Notes: generated from the letters alone by a model not told the origin. A DNA stretch of 64,000 nucleotides from Bacteroidales bacterium (GCA_017557535.1 JAFYYM010000074.1:1-64000), one strand, 5' to 3'; positions 1 through 8,089 are shown, counted from the first letter of the stretch. Made by a program: numbers and translations.

Positions 1-1204
1 CGCGGGTGATGGTATTCAGGGTGGTCACCACGCGGTCGATACCGGCGAGCTTGATCATTTTCTTGATGTCTCGGTTGTAGTCCTGCTCACAAATAAAGGG
101 AAGAAGACGCCCGTCGGGCTGGTCCTTGTAACGCTCCAAGATTTCCAATGCGGTGGGAGAAAGAGGGACCCGGACCGTATAGGGACGGCCCTCCTTTGTC
201 TTCCTAGGGACGTATTCAATGGCGCCGTTGATGACATTGGCCTTGGTCATTTTCATCAGGTCTCCGACGCGGCATCCGATGAAGCATTGGAAGACGAATA
301 TGTCGCGCTGGACGTCCAGTCCCGGGTTGTCCGGGAATTTGGCCTGGTACAGTTGGTTCCGTTCCTCCTTGGTTAGATAGAAGGGAGTGCCGTAGATGGC
401 CGTGCCAATGACGTAATCATCGTAAGGGTCGCGGTTTATATAACCTCTCTTGATCGACCAGCGGACGAAAGTGTGAAGACGGGACATCGTTCCGACGATG
501 GAGTTCTGGCCCCGCTGCTTCGGAAACCGGCATTCCGGGACCGACTTGTAAGCTTTCTTGTAAAGAGGATCCTTGATGCACGGTTTCCCGTCCTTTCCTT
601 CTACGACGAATTTGTGTTCGTTCTCCAGGAACTTGGAGAACTTCCGGAGCAAGTCAGAGGACAGCGTAGCGAAGCTTACCTCCTGTGCGCTGTAGATAGC
701 GAAGCGCTTCAGAGCCCGGATGATGACGTTGTAGTGACGGATCCGAGAGATGGAGATCTTCTGAATGGACACAAAATGCTCGAAGGTGTCGAAGAACTCC
801 TTCTGGGGGTCATGCTTCTCTTCAGCAGGGACATCCTCTTCTTGAACGGGTACAGTGTCTGGACCAAAATTACGGTTGTCGATGAACTTGGACAGCCAGT
901 CAGAAGGAAGATCCTTTTTCCCGCCGCCATCGGCAATAAACGCCTCCAGGATATCGTTGGACAGAGCTTCCAGGTCAGCCTTGAGGGTTGACAGTTGGAT
1001 AATGAGCTGCTGCTTCTCCGGAGTATTCGAGCGTGTGTTCGGAATCTTCACCGTTTGCTTGTCGGCATCCCAATACTCGGGTTGTACGTATAGGTTCGTT
1101 TTCGCCCTTACATCGAACTTTCCATGGTAAAAACGGACGTGAATCTCCTTTTTTGCCGAGATACCCTTTTCTCGTGTTGAGAGTTTATACACTATCTTAG
1201 CCAT
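1..1204 (-). CDS. Tyrosine recombinase (integrase), partial at window edge
   Basis: This is the integrase of an integrative element; it would cut and rejoin DNA at att sites. The first 401 residues are visible, starting at the ATG at 1204, and the gene runs off the left edge. Residues 1-85 look like the Arm DNA-binding domain of Bacteroidota integrases, about 130-250 like the SAM-like core-binding domain, and the catalytic domain begins near 270. The first catalytic arginine is R312 in the motif CRVGDL. The HxxR box and the tyrosine lie outside the window. The gene transcribes away from a tRNA 3' fragment at 1406-1425, the usual arrangement at the integrase end of a genomic island. Family assignment is firm; element type is unknown. 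Confidence 0.9.
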   Translation of the reverse strand, partial: MAKIVYKLSTREKGISAKKEIHVRFYHGKFDVRAKTNLYVQPEYWDADKQTVKIPNTRSNTPEKQQLIIQLSTLKADLEALSNDILEAFIADGGGKKDLPSDWLSKFIDNRNFGPDTVPVQEEDVPAEEKHDPQKEFFDTFEHFVSIQKISISRIRHYNVIIRALKRFAIYSAQEVSFATLSSDLLRKFSKFLENEHKFVVEGKDGKPCIKDPLYKKAYKSVPECRFPKQRGQNSIVGTMSRLHTFVRWSIKRGYINRDPYDDYVIGTAIYGTPFYLTKEERNQLYQAKFPDNPGLDVQRDIFVFQCFIGCRVGDLMKMTKANVINGAIEYVPRKTKEGRPYTVRVPLSPTALEILERYKDQPDGRLLPFICEQDYNRDIKKMIKLAGIDRVVTTLNTITR

Positions 1205-1228
1205 AAATCAACCATTTAGCTGTCGGAA

Positions 1229-1236
1229 CAAAGGTA
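1229..1236 (-). promoter_or_regulatory. Candidate -7 promoter box of the integrase
   Basis: TACCTTTG on the minus strand matches the Bacteroides -7 consensus TAnnTTTG and lies 25 nt upstream of the integrase ATG. No clear -33 TTTG is seen. Just upstream the sequence gtcggcaaaaa occurs twice in near-tandem, which could be a binding site for the integrase or a regulator. Confidence 0.45.
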
Positions 1237-1405
1237 AACATTTTTGCCGACTTTTTGCCGATTTAGCTGAAATATTTTGACTATTCGTGGTCCTGCCCGA
1301 GAATCGAGAAGGGTTCAAATATAGCTATAATAAATTGATTATCAGTAAATAATGCAGCTTTCACTCTGTCAACTCCATTCAATCCATTTCAGACCCGTTC
1401 AGCTC

Positions 1406-1425
1406 TTCGATTCCCGCCCGGGGCA
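1406..1425 (+). repeat. tRNA 3'-end fragment (Leu-like), probable att site
   Basis: The 20 bases read as T-loop TTCGATT, T-stem 3' strand CCCGC, acceptor 3' strand CCGGGGC and discriminator A. The T-stem 5' strand that should precede it (GCGGG) is absent, so only the 3' end of a tRNA gene is present. A 3' end of CCGGGGCA implies a 5' acceptor GCCCCGG, which suits a tRNA-Leu. Site-specific integration into a tRNA gene leaves exactly this kind of 3' copy at the distal border, here 200 nt from the integrase start. The intact tRNA would then lie at the other end of the element, left of this window. Confidence 0.55.
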
Positions 1426-1428
1426 CAA

Positions 1429-1454
1429 AAAGCACCGCATTGACGAGGTGCTTT
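1429..1454. terminator. Hairpin terminator next to the tRNA fragment
   Basis: There is a perfect 8-bp stem AAAGCACC/GGTGCTTT around a 10-nt loop. It has pyrimidine/T-rich sequence on the plus side and a T5 run on the minus side, so it could work in both directions. On the plus strand it is where the terminator of the original tRNA gene would sit. On the minus strand it follows the decayed genes at 1574-2268. Confidence 0.6.
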
Positions 1455-1573
1455 CTTCGTTTGTGGGCAAGGTCTGTTTTTAGGGCGGGGACCTTGCCCA
1501 TTAATTGTGTCTTGCAGGGGCGTGAGGTGCGGTTTGAGCGGGCAAGGTGTCCCACATAGAATCAGACCTTGCC

Positions 1574-1806
1574 CTAGCGGGAGAGAAAACAATCAGCAAA
1601 CGATCCTATCTCCATGAGGTTCCCATCATGGTCGGCAACGTAACATGTGCGCTGTCCCCAAGGTTCAGTGTCGGGGGAAGAACGGACTTTGCGCCATTGT
1701 CAAAAGCATCACGTGGGAAGAGTGTAATTCAACCAAAGACTTTTGTATAGAACTTGACGGCAGCCATATTGTCATTTGTAAACAGTCCAACGGTGTTGAA
1801 CGTAAA
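1574..1806 (-). pseudogene. Decayed VOC-family (glyoxalase/bleomycin-resistance) gene
   Basis: Minus-strand translation gives two recognisable pieces of a small VOC protein in different frames. The first reads FTFNTVGLFTNDNMAAVKFY and is followed within six codons by a stop. The second reads EPWGQRTCYVADHDGNLMEI, the usual C-terminal strand of this family, and ends at the stop at 1574-1576. Between them the frame shifts, and part of the middle of the domain appears deleted. The start codon is lost: the reading frame runs straight in from the preceding GyrI-like remnant. The protein cannot be made intact. The identification rests on motif recall. Confidence 0.55.
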
Positions 1807-1825
1807 GCGGGATTGGGAAGATTCA

Positions 1826-2268
1826 ATTTTTCTGATGGGATAACGGATAATTGTCTTTAGCTTGTCCACCGACGTCTTTCTTGGGTCACTCAGATAGATT
1901 TCATAGTGTCGACGAATGTCATCGATGGCAATCTGATATCCTGTCTCGTGGCATATTCCATCATCGACTTGATAGTCGCCGGCTCGTCATCATAAGATCC
2001 AAGTGCATACATTGCACGCAAAGGCCCTCATCATAATGGAAGAACTCCAACTGCGAGAAGTCCATCTTTTTCTTTCGGGTTGCCCCGCTTATGGCCCATT
2101 GAACATCTTTCTCCGCAATGAAATCAGGTAATCAATCTCGCTATCCTCGTTCGGATTACCCTTGCTACGGACAGCCAGGAAGTTCATGACGGGCACCGTC
2201 ACTATGGTCGGTGTGGAAGCCGGAAGATAGAACTCCTTTACAAATATGCCACTTCTCTTTGGTCGCAT
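1826..2268 (-). pseudogene. Decayed GyrI-like (effector-binding domain) gene
   Basis: From the ATG at 2268 the frame reads a start typical of GyrI-like small-molecule-binding proteins, including MNFLAVRSKGNPNED (the family's AVRGKGNPNEE signature). It then stops early at 2089. Later pieces lie in shifted frames: ATRKKKMDFSQLEFFHYDEG, GLCVQCMH, SYDDEPATIKSMMEYA and RRHYEIYLSDPRKTSVDKLK. At least three frame breaks and one internal deletion are needed to explain this. It is followed on the same strand by a VOC remnant, so the two were probably an operon that decayed together outside the integrase island. Confidence 0.6.
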
Positions 2269-2365
2269 TATCCGCTCATTATTTGAATACACCGCTAGGA
2301 TAATTCAACCACTTGATAGACACAATAGCCACAAGAATACAAGATAGTCACTTACAAAGTCTAAA

Positions 2366-3040
2366 CTACCAGATAAACGGAATCACCTTGTACTTCACCC
2401 GGGTTTTGTATTCCTTATACCCCGCCAGTCCATTCTCCAGGACGTTCTCTTCGTTCCTGATGCGTTTCGCGATGAGAGGGATGTACAGAAGCATGATGGC
2501 AAAAGAGATGGGGGATGCCAGCACCAACGGCATGGACAGGAACAGAAGCGTTGTGGCCGAATACATCGGATGCCGGACGATTCCGTAAAGCCCCGAGTCG
2601 ATAACCTTTTGATTCTCCTGAACTTCAATAGTCCGGGAAAGGTATGTGTTCTCCCGCAGAACTTCGGCATAAAGGAGGTAGCATACCAAGAATACCACAG
2701 CCGATATCCATACAGCCCAGTCCGGCAGCAGAATCCACCGATACCGCCAGTTGAAGCCGGCCACCAGAAAAACGGCAATGAAAACCAGGCCGCTTAATGC
2801 TACTACAAGTTTCTGCTCTTTCTCCTCTTCCTCCGCATTGAGCCGTTTGCTGAGCAGTTCTGGATTCTTGGCCATCATTACAAGCCCAGCCACAAACATA
2901 GGTACAAACAGGATACACAGAAAGAGCCATCCCTGCCAATAGGAAAGTGAGCCTGCCGGAACGAATATCAGTAAGCCCAGAATAACCAAACCCAACAGAA
3001 ATTTGCCGATTGCTTGTATGAAAAGATTCTTCTTGTCCAC
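2366..3040 (-). CDS. Membrane isoprenylcysteine methyltransferase-family protein
   Basis: A 224-residue integral membrane protein of the ICMT/PEMT-like methyltransferase family. It has about five hydrophobic segments (near 10-30, 37-58, 78-96, 103-122 and 160-185). The family signature appears in the C-terminal half: YGIVRHPMYSATTL near residue 153, then RIRNEE and GYKEYKTRVKYKVIPFIW at the end, which form the SAM and lipophilic-substrate region. It starts with GTG; no in-frame ATG precedes it. It follows metX by 60 nt on the same strand and may be cotranscribed, but nothing ties it to methionine synthesis except a possible use of SAM. The methyl acceptor is unknown. Confidence 0.75.
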   Translation of the reverse strand: MDKKNLFIQAIGKFLLGLVILGLLIFVPAGSLSYWQGWLFLCILFVPMFVAGLVMMAKNPELLSKRLNAEEEEKEQKLVVALSGLVFIAVFLVAGFNWRYRWILLPDWAVWISAVVFLVCYLLYAEVLRENTYLSRTIEVQENQKVIDSGLYGIVRHPMYSATTLLFLSMPLVLASPISFAIMLLYIPLIAKRIRNEENVLENGLAGYKEYKTRVKYKVIPFIW

Positions 3041-3099
3041 GATGTGAACTTTTATTAGTCAACGAAATCGATTTCCACGCTTCCGCCCGAGGCGTGAAG

Positions 3100-4107
3100 T
3101 TACCCCAGAATCGGGTCAATGATTCTGGTGAGAAGGTCGTTCTCGAGAAGGAATCCGTCGTGACCGAATTTAGAGGTGATTCCGATGTGCCTGGCTCCTG
3201 GTATCATAGGAGCCCAGGAGAGAATCTCAGAGGGAGGGAATATCCCGTCTGTGTCTATGGAAATAACTGTGGTATTGGCTGTTATTCTTCCGAGGGCCGC
3301 CTCTACGCCTCCACGCCCACGACCGACATTGTGACTGTCCATGGCGTTGGCGATATACCAGTAAGAATAAGCGTCAAAATTCCTGTTCACTAGTTTGTCA
3401 CCCTGGTGCCGTTCGTAAGAGGCCGCCCTTCCTGCGAATAGGCAGTCCGGATCCGGCTCGCTTTGCCGGATGGCGAATCCCTCGAAGCATCGGTAAGATA
3501 TCAGGGCCTGTGCCCTTGCGCAACGAAGCCCGTCCGCCCCTCCTGATAAATCATTGGCCTGGCGGAAAGACTGATCAGCCTCAAGAGCCATCCGCTGGGC
3601 TTCCATCCAGGCGGTCATCCACGGTGATATTCTCGGTGCCGTGGCGATGAATAGGGCGTTCTTGAAAAGCTCCGGCTCGTCAACGGCCCATTCGATGGCT
3701 TGGAACCCTCCTATCGAGCTGCCTATCAAGAGGTCTATGCTCTCTATTCCCAAATGTTTCCGGACTATTTGGGAGGCCCTTGTCATGTCTCTCAAAGTCA
3801 GCGCAGGGAAATCGAACATATAAGGCTTCCCTGTTTCCGGGTTTATGGAGGCCGGTCCGGTGCTGCCATAGGGTGATCCGGGGATATTCACGCAAATGAC
3901 AAAATGCTTGTCGGTGTCGATGGCTTTTCCAGGACCAACCATGCCGGGCCACCATTCCTCGGGGTCGCTGTTCGCTGTCAAGGCATGGCAGATCCAAACC
4001 ACCTTGCCGTCTCTGGCTCCAGAAGTGTGGTACACTATCTCCAGCGGCTCCAAAGAACCTCCGGCCTCAAGCTCAAGCTTGTCAATAGTGAGACTGTGAC
4101 GTATCAT
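3100..4107 (-). CDS. metX: Homoserine O-acetyltransferase
   Basis: MetX activates homoserine with acetyl-CoA (or succinyl-CoA in some members) in the cytoplasm; the product feeds MetY. The 335-residue length and alpha/beta-hydrolase layout fit the Bacteroidota enzyme. Visible motifs are the oxyanion-region NSDPEEWWPGMVGPGK near 46-61, NIPGSPYGSTGPAS near 74-87, the nucleophile elbow GSSIGG with Ser131, the acidic residue in SIDTDGIFPP, and the catalytic His in FGHDGFLLE. Its ATG overlaps the metY stop (ATGA), so the two are translationally coupled. The nucleophile elbow carries GSS where many MetX proteins have GGS, a mild variation. Confidence 0.93.
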   Translation of the reverse strand: MIRHSLTIDKLELEAGGSLEPLEIVYHTSGARDGKVVWICHALTANSDPEEWWPGMVGPGKAIDTDKHFVICVNIPGSPYGSTGPASINPETGKPYMFDFPALTLRDMTRASQIVRKHLGIESIDLLIGSSIGGFQAIEWAVDEPELFKNALFIATAPRISPWMTAWMEAQRMALEADQSFRQANDLSGGADGLRCARAQALISYRCFEGFAIRQSEPDPDCLFAGRAASYERHQGDKLVNRNFDAYSYWYIANAMDSHNVGRGRGGVEAALGRITANTTVISIDTDGIFPPSEILSWAPMIPGARHIGITSKFGHDGFLLENDLLTRIIDPILG

Positions 4108-5399
4108 GCGTGGGCGGCGGCAAGGGCTTGCTCAATGTCGTAGATGATGTCCTCTGGATCTTCCAGACCTATGCTGAGACGCATCAGGTCAGGGGCGATT
4201 CCGGCTGCACGGAGCTGCTCATCAGTGAGTTGACGATGTGTATGTGATGCAGGGTGGAGGATGCAGGAGTGACAATCGGCCACATGGGTCTCTATGGTGA
4301 TCAGTTTCAGAGCGTCCATGAAACGGTTGTCGAACTCACGGCCACCCTTGAGTCCCACACACATGACCCCGCAGAAAGCGGACATGTACTTTTTCGCCAG
4401 CTCATGGTGGGGATCGTCCTTAAGACCCGGATAACGGACCCAGGCCACATCCGGGTGGTTGACGAGATATTCCGCGACCTTCATGGCGCTCTCGCTGTGA
4501 CGCGCGATCCTGACATGGAGGCTCTGTAAGCCAAGGTGGAGGTAGAAGGCGTTCTGAGGACTCTGGATGGAGCCGAGATCCCTCATCAACTGGCTTGTGG
4601 CCTTGGTGATGAAGGCCGCCTTGCCGAAAGCCTTGGTGTATATGAGGCCATGATACGAAGGGTCAGGGGAGCACAGACCCGGGTATTTATCAGCATGTGC
4701 GTCCCAATCGAAATTGCCACTGTCTATAAGAGCGCCGCCAACGGCGACACCGTGGCCGTCCATGTATTTAGTGGTCGAGTGGGTGACTATGTCGGCGCCA
4801 AATTCAATAGGGCGGCAAAGCACAGGGGTGGGGAAAGTGTTGTCCACGACAAGAGGCACCCCGTGGCTATGAGCCACACGGGCGAACTTCTCTATGTCAA
4901 GCATTTCCACTCCCGGATTGGAGAGGGTCTCCCCGAACAGGAGCTTTGTGTTGGGCTTGAAGGCGGTGGAAATCTCTTCCTCAGGAGCGTCCGGAGATAT
5001 GAATGTTACCTCGATACCCATTTTGGGGAGGGTGGTGCCGAGGAGGTTGAAAGTCCCGCCGTAAATATTCCCGGCGCTGACGATATGGTCTCCCGCGGAG
5101 CATATATTCAGGCAGGCGAAAAGATTGGCGGCTTGACCGGATGAGGTCAACATCGCCGCGACACCGCCCTCCAGGGCCGCTATCTGAGCGGCGACCATGT
5201 CGTTCGTGGGATTCTGCAGGCGGGTGTAGAAATATCCGCTGTCCTCAAGGTCGAATAGTCGGCCCATCTGGTCGGAAGTCTCATATTTGAATGTCGTGCT
5301 CTGCACGATTGGGATCTGCCTTGGATCGCCCTTTCCGGGCTTGTAGCCGGCTTGTACGCATAATGTGCCGATGCCGGGAGTCTTCTTCTCTTTAGCCAT
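4104..5399 (-). CDS. metY: O-acetylhomoserine sulfhydrylase (PLP enzyme)
   Basis: This enzyme converts O-acetylhomoserine and sulfide to homocysteine, using pyridoxal phosphate. At 431 residues it has the length of O-acetylhomoserine sulfhydrylases rather than the shorter cystathionine synthases. The PLP-binding lysine is K211 in HSTTKYMDGHG, with D186 in VVDNTF and the early SGQAANLFA cofactor-phosphate loop. It is the first gene of a metY-metX pair with a four-base overlap, giving a two-step route from homoserine to homocysteine by direct sulfhydrylation. I looked for a SAM riboswitch in the 170 nt upstream and did not recognise one. Confidence 0.93.
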   Translation of the reverse strand: MAKEKKTPGIGTLCVQAGYKPGKGDPRQIPIVQSTTFKYETSDQMGRLFDLEDSGYFYTRLQNPTNDMVAAQIAALEGGVAAMLTSSGQAANLFACLNICSAGDHIVSAGNIYGGTFNLLGTTLPKMGIEVTFISPDAPEEEISTAFKPNTKLLFGETLSNPGVEMLDIEKFARVAHSHGVPLVVDNTFPTPVLCRPIEFGADIVTHSTTKYMDGHGVAVGGALIDSGNFDWDAHADKYPGLCSPDPSYHGLIYTKAFGKAAFITKATSQLMRDLGSIQSPQNAFYLHLGLQSLHVRIARHSESAMKVAEYLVNHPDVAWVRYPGLKDDPHHELAKKYMSAFCGVMCVGLKGGREFDNRFMDALKLITIETHVADCHSCILHPASHTHRQLTDEQLRAAGIAPDLMRLSIGLEDPEDIIYDIEQALAAAHA

Positions 5400-5570
5400 T
5401 GATGTTACGTCCGTTATTTCAGGGGGTCGAAGTTACTCAAGATTTGAGAAAAACACAAATAGGCGTTGCCTTCGACTTTTTATTTAACGAAATGACAAAA
5501 AAATAGTTAAAATGCGAAAGCATTGTTAAAAACACGAAACATTTTAAACCACTTATAACCAATTTTATTT

Positions 5571-5803
5571 ATGCGAAAAAGTGCCTTTTCAGCACTTAAG
5601 TTGCTGTTGACCGGGCTAGTTATGTGCGGAGTACACCTGAGATCGACGAGAACGCTATCGCTGATGTCCGCTACATGGCGGAGAAGGGATATGTGGTCCA
5701 GGCCACTACCCGCCAGTTCAATCCCGCTAGGGATTACCTCTGGCCGATCCCGGCTTCAGACCGTCTGATCAATGAGAACCTGACCCAGAATCCTGGTTAT
5801 TAG
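5571..5803 (+). pseudogene. susC start fused to susD end (deletion scar)
   Basis: The first 50 or so bases encode MRKSAFSALKLLLTGL, closely matching the signal peptide of the SusC at 17366 (MRKSSIAALKMLFAGL). The sequence then jumps, out of frame, into the last 55 codons of a SusD that matches the C-terminus of the SusD at 20421 in 52 of 55 residues, ending QNPGY and a stop at 5801-5803. Everything between, all of susC and most of susD, is missing. No functional product is expected, because the fused frame leaves the SusD frame and stops at 5766-5768. It precedes the truncated paralogue at 5807 by 3 nt, just as the intact susD precedes its neighbour by 4 nt. Confidence 0.9.
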
Positions 5804-5806
5804 GAT

Positions 5807-7009
5807 ATGCGTAACTTATTAAGAATCTTTGCGGTGACGGCGGCCCTGGTGGCCGCCGCCGCTTGCTCCCAGAAGGCTCCGTCAGCGGTTGACGAAACCG
5901 GCCACAAGAGCTTCAGCGGCATCTATCCGCATTTGGCATATTACAACTCCCAAGGGGAGTGCGGCACCGGCGCGGTAGTTCCTTGGCAGGGCGACTTGTG
6001 GGTGGTGAGCTATTCTCCCCACGAGCCGTTCGGCTCAGATGACAAGCTCTACCAGATCACCCCTTCTTTGGAGCAGATAGTCCGTCCTGAGAGCATCGGA
6101 GGCACTCCCGCCAGCCGAATGATCCACGACGAGAGCAACCAGCTTTTCATAGGCCCCTATGCCATCGACGCCGACAAGAACGTCAGGCCGCTTTCGTATG
6201 ACAAGTTCCCCGGCCGTCCGACCGGCTTCGCCCGTCACCTGACCGATCCGGAAAACCGTATTCTGTACGCTTCCATGGAGGCAGGTTTCTATGACATCGA
6301 TGTCCATAGCCTCGATGGGATCGAGCTTTACAAAGACGGCAACCAAAAGCGCAAGGAAGGCTTCACCGGCCCTCTCTGTGACCTGTTCCCCGGCTACCAT
6401 GGAAAGGGCTTCTATTCCGGCCAGGGAGTGGCCGTATATTCCAACAACGGAGAGGAAGGGGAGCTCGCGCAGAAGCAGTTCGACATCCCTTCCGGAGCCC
6501 TTGTGGAGTGGGATGGGAAAGACTGGAAGCTCGTGAGACGCAACCAGTTCACCGAGATCACCGGCCCCGGCGGGATCCATGGCAACCATTCTCCGGCGAC
6601 CGATCCCATCTGGGCGCTTGGCTGGGACTACAAGTCTGTGATCCTGGCCCTGAGGGAGCCTGACAAAGGTTGGACATATTACCGTCTTCCCAAGGCGAGC
6701 TTTGCTTACGACGGAGCCCACGGCTGGAACACTGAGTGGCCGAGGATTAGGAATATAGCCCCGGAAGGCGCTGATCCTGACTATCTTATGACTATGCACG
6801 GAATGTTCTGGCGTTTCCCCGGAACCTTCTCATCCGCCAATTCCGCCGGCATCAGCCCGAGAGGCGCTTACCTTAAGGTCATCGCTGACTTCACTGTCAA
6901 GCCCGGAGACACTCTGGAGCACCGCTTCCCGGATGCTTTCCAGGCCAGGTGGATCCGCCTGAAGGCAGATCAGCCCACCAAGGCCACAGCAATGTTTGAG
7001 TATAGATAG
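5807..7009 (+). CDS. Shortened paralogue of the lipoprotein at 22225
   Basis: This 400-residue lipoprotein (lipobox AAACSQ) matches the 823-residue protein at 22225 along residues 1 to about 368. It then jumps in frame to the last 35 or so residues (KPGDTLEHRFPDAFQARW), removing about 420 residues. The join falls where both parent segments read roughly Asp-Phe (gacttc/gacttt), suggesting recombination at a short repeat. The first part differs from its paralogue mainly at synonymous positions, so the duplication is old and the protein sequence was kept under selection. The function of the family is not recognised. The remaining piece contains the whole N-terminal domain and could still fold, but it lies behind a scarred susC/susD and may be poorly expressed. 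Confidence 0.8.
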   Translation: MRNLLRIFAVTAALVAAAACSQKAPSAVDETGHKSFSGIYPHLAYYNSQGECGTGAVVPWQGDLWVVSYSPHEPFGSDDKLYQITPSLEQIVRPESIGGTPASRMIHDESNQLFIGPYAIDADKNVRPLSYDKFPGRPTGFARHLTDPENRILYASMEAGFYDIDVHSLDGIELYKDGNQKRKEGFTGPLCDLFPGYHGKGFYSGQGVAVYSNNGEEGELAQKQFDIPSGALVEWDGKDWKLVRRNQFTEITGPGGIHGNHSPATDPIWALGWDYKSVILALREPDKGWTYYRLPKASFAYDGAHGWNTEWPRIRNIAPEGADPDYLMTMHGMFWRFPGTFSSANSAGISPRGAYLKVIADFTVKPGDTLEHRFPDAFQARWIRLKADQPTKATAMFEYR

Positions 7010-7038
7010 GGAACTATAACTTGTGCCCAAGAAGTGGT

Positions 7039-7078
7039 AACAGAAAAGCCGTAGGAAAAATCCTACGGCTTTTCTGTT
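7039..7078. terminator. Bidirectional hairpin terminator
   Basis: A perfect 18-bp stem (AACAGAAAAGCCGTAGGA and its complement) surrounds an AAAA loop. It lies 30 nt after the stop at 7009. On the plus strand it ends the remnant glycan locus. The DUF3990 module converges on it from the right, so it probably serves both. Confidence 0.9.
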
Positions 7079-7161
7079 TAGTGGATCAGCACAATCAAGT
7101 ATCCTAAATGTGCGGGTAACAAGGCGGCTGTCTCCAAGTTCTTCCCTTGGAAAACAATAAG

Positions 7162-7401
7162 TTAGCCGCCGATTGTTCCGTCCGCCACGATTCTCCCCAC
7201 CTTCAGTTCGCGTTCAAGGATAGAATAGACATATGCTGTACTCTGGGAAAATAACCCTGTCTCCAGATCTAGAACTTTGCCGTAAGTGTCGGAATTGTAC
7301 ACAGTATCCAATGCTTCCTTCATGGACATCTTGTGCTCTTCCATCAATTTGAGGACCAACTCCTTCACCAGTTCCTCAATCATAAATGATTCATTACTCA
7401 T
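7162..7401 (-). CDS. Small protein of DUF3791/DUF3990 module, unrecognised
   Basis: A 79-residue acidic, mostly helical protein without a signal peptide. Its ATG overlaps the stop of the DUF3990 gene (ATGA), so it is the third gene of a coupled operon. The sequence MEEHKMSMKEALDTVYNSDT resembles small partner proteins I associate with DUF3990 neighbourhoods, but I cannot name a family. It ends with an exposed VADGTIGG tail. Given size, coupling and context, it is likely a partner or antitoxin of the DUF3990 protein; that is inference. A nested inverted repeat downstream (GGCGGCT 7123-7129 with AGCCGCC 7164-7170, overlapping the stop codon) may act as its terminator. Confidence 0.6.
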   Translation of the reverse strand: MSNESFMIEELVKELVLKLMEEHKMSMKEALDTVYNSDTYGKVLDLETGLFSQSTAYVYSILERELKVGRIVADGTIGG

Positions 7402-7874
7402 ATCTTTTTGAGATAATTGATAGAACGCTCTGTGGAGAAGAAGTACTGATACGTAATCCCTTGCTTATACTTCAGTTCTTCCAAAAATGTATCAATACTG
7501 ATTATGCCGGCTAAGAGTCGACGAATCTGAAAACCCACATCGTCATTAGCAATTGGCCCATGAACGATATCGTAGTTGTGAATCTGTATCCGTGTTCCGT
7601 TGGCTCGATTTGCTAAAATGAAGTCGGCCCAATCCTTAGAATAGAATTGGAAGTCCTTCAGCAATAAGCCGTCAGCTATGGCAGCGGTTTCGTCAAACTC
7701 GAATACCGACACTATGGGAACTCCACCGTACAACCTTACCCTGCGGCTGGCCATGCGCTCCGCCTGTTCTTTGCTAGCAGTAAGATAGAAACCAACTCCG
7801 AAGTCTTTGCCGACTTCAGAATGATTCAAGTCAATCTCGTTGACCTCAACATTAGAACCGTGATAAAGAATCAT
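7398..7874 (-). CDS. DUF3990 protein, ADP-ribosyltransferase-like fold
   Basis: A 158-residue cytoplasmic protein of the DUF3990 family, which belongs to the ADP-ribosyltransferase-like superfamily. The N-terminus MILYHGS places a His (H5) as in the H-Y type of NAD-binding site, and FGVGFYLT supplies the Tyr (Y30). The start is the ATG at 7874, which overlaps the stop of the DUF3791 gene and has GGAGAA upstream. It sits in a tight three-gene operon with small proteins on both sides, a layout expected of a toxin with antitoxin-type partners. The modified target, if there is one, is unknown. NAD-dependent activity is not proven for this family as far as I can tell from the sequence. Confidence 0.8.
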   Translation of the reverse strand: MILYHGSNVEVNEIDLNHSEVGKDFGVGFYLTASKEQAERMASRRVRLYGGVPIVSVFEFDETAAIADGLLLKDFQFYSKDWADFILANRANGTRIQIHNYDIVHGPIANDDVGFQIRRLLAGIISIDTFLEELKYKQGITYQYFFSTERSINYLKKI

Positions 7875-8083
7875 CTCACTTCTCCACCATTGTTTCTGCA
7901 ATAAAGCGCGACATCGGCTACAACGTTCTCAAAAGATAGAGTGTGCTCAACGTCGTAGAATTCTTGGAGGAAGTCGATTCCCTTGTATCTGGCAAGGTAT
8001 CTATAAGCCTGTGGTGTGGACAGGCAAAACCTTTCAGCGAAATCGCTGATAACCGCCACGATATATGACACTTGCCTATCCAT
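7871..8083 (-). CDS. DUF3791 small protein
   Basis: A 70-residue protein of the DUF3791 family, reading MDRQVSYIVAVISDFAERF and then a helical stretch with LSTPQAYRYLARYKGIDFL, which resembles a helix-turn-helix-like module. The ATG at 8083 is chosen because a longer TTG start at 8119 would lie inside the promoter. It is the first gene of the operon and overlaps the DUF3990 start by ATGA. DUF3791 proteins commonly sit directly before DUF3990 proteins, and an antitoxin or adaptor role is plausible but not demonstrated here. The transcript seems to begin at or very near the start codon. Confidence 0.75.
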   Translation of the reverse strand: MDRQVSYIVAVISDFAERFCLSTPQAYRYLARYKGIDFLQEFYDVEHTLSFENVVADVALYCRNNGGEVR

Positions 8084-8089
8084 ACACCA

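Noticed and set aside
1389-1592. 67-codon minus-strand frame over the tRNA fragment
   Set aside because: It crosses the att fragment and the terminator hairpin and has no family resemblance.
5400-5570. Possible SAM riboswitch before metY
   Set aside because: The 170 nt upstream of metY do not show a SAM-I, SAM-II or related core that I can recognise. Only a T-rich stretch and a short repeat are present.
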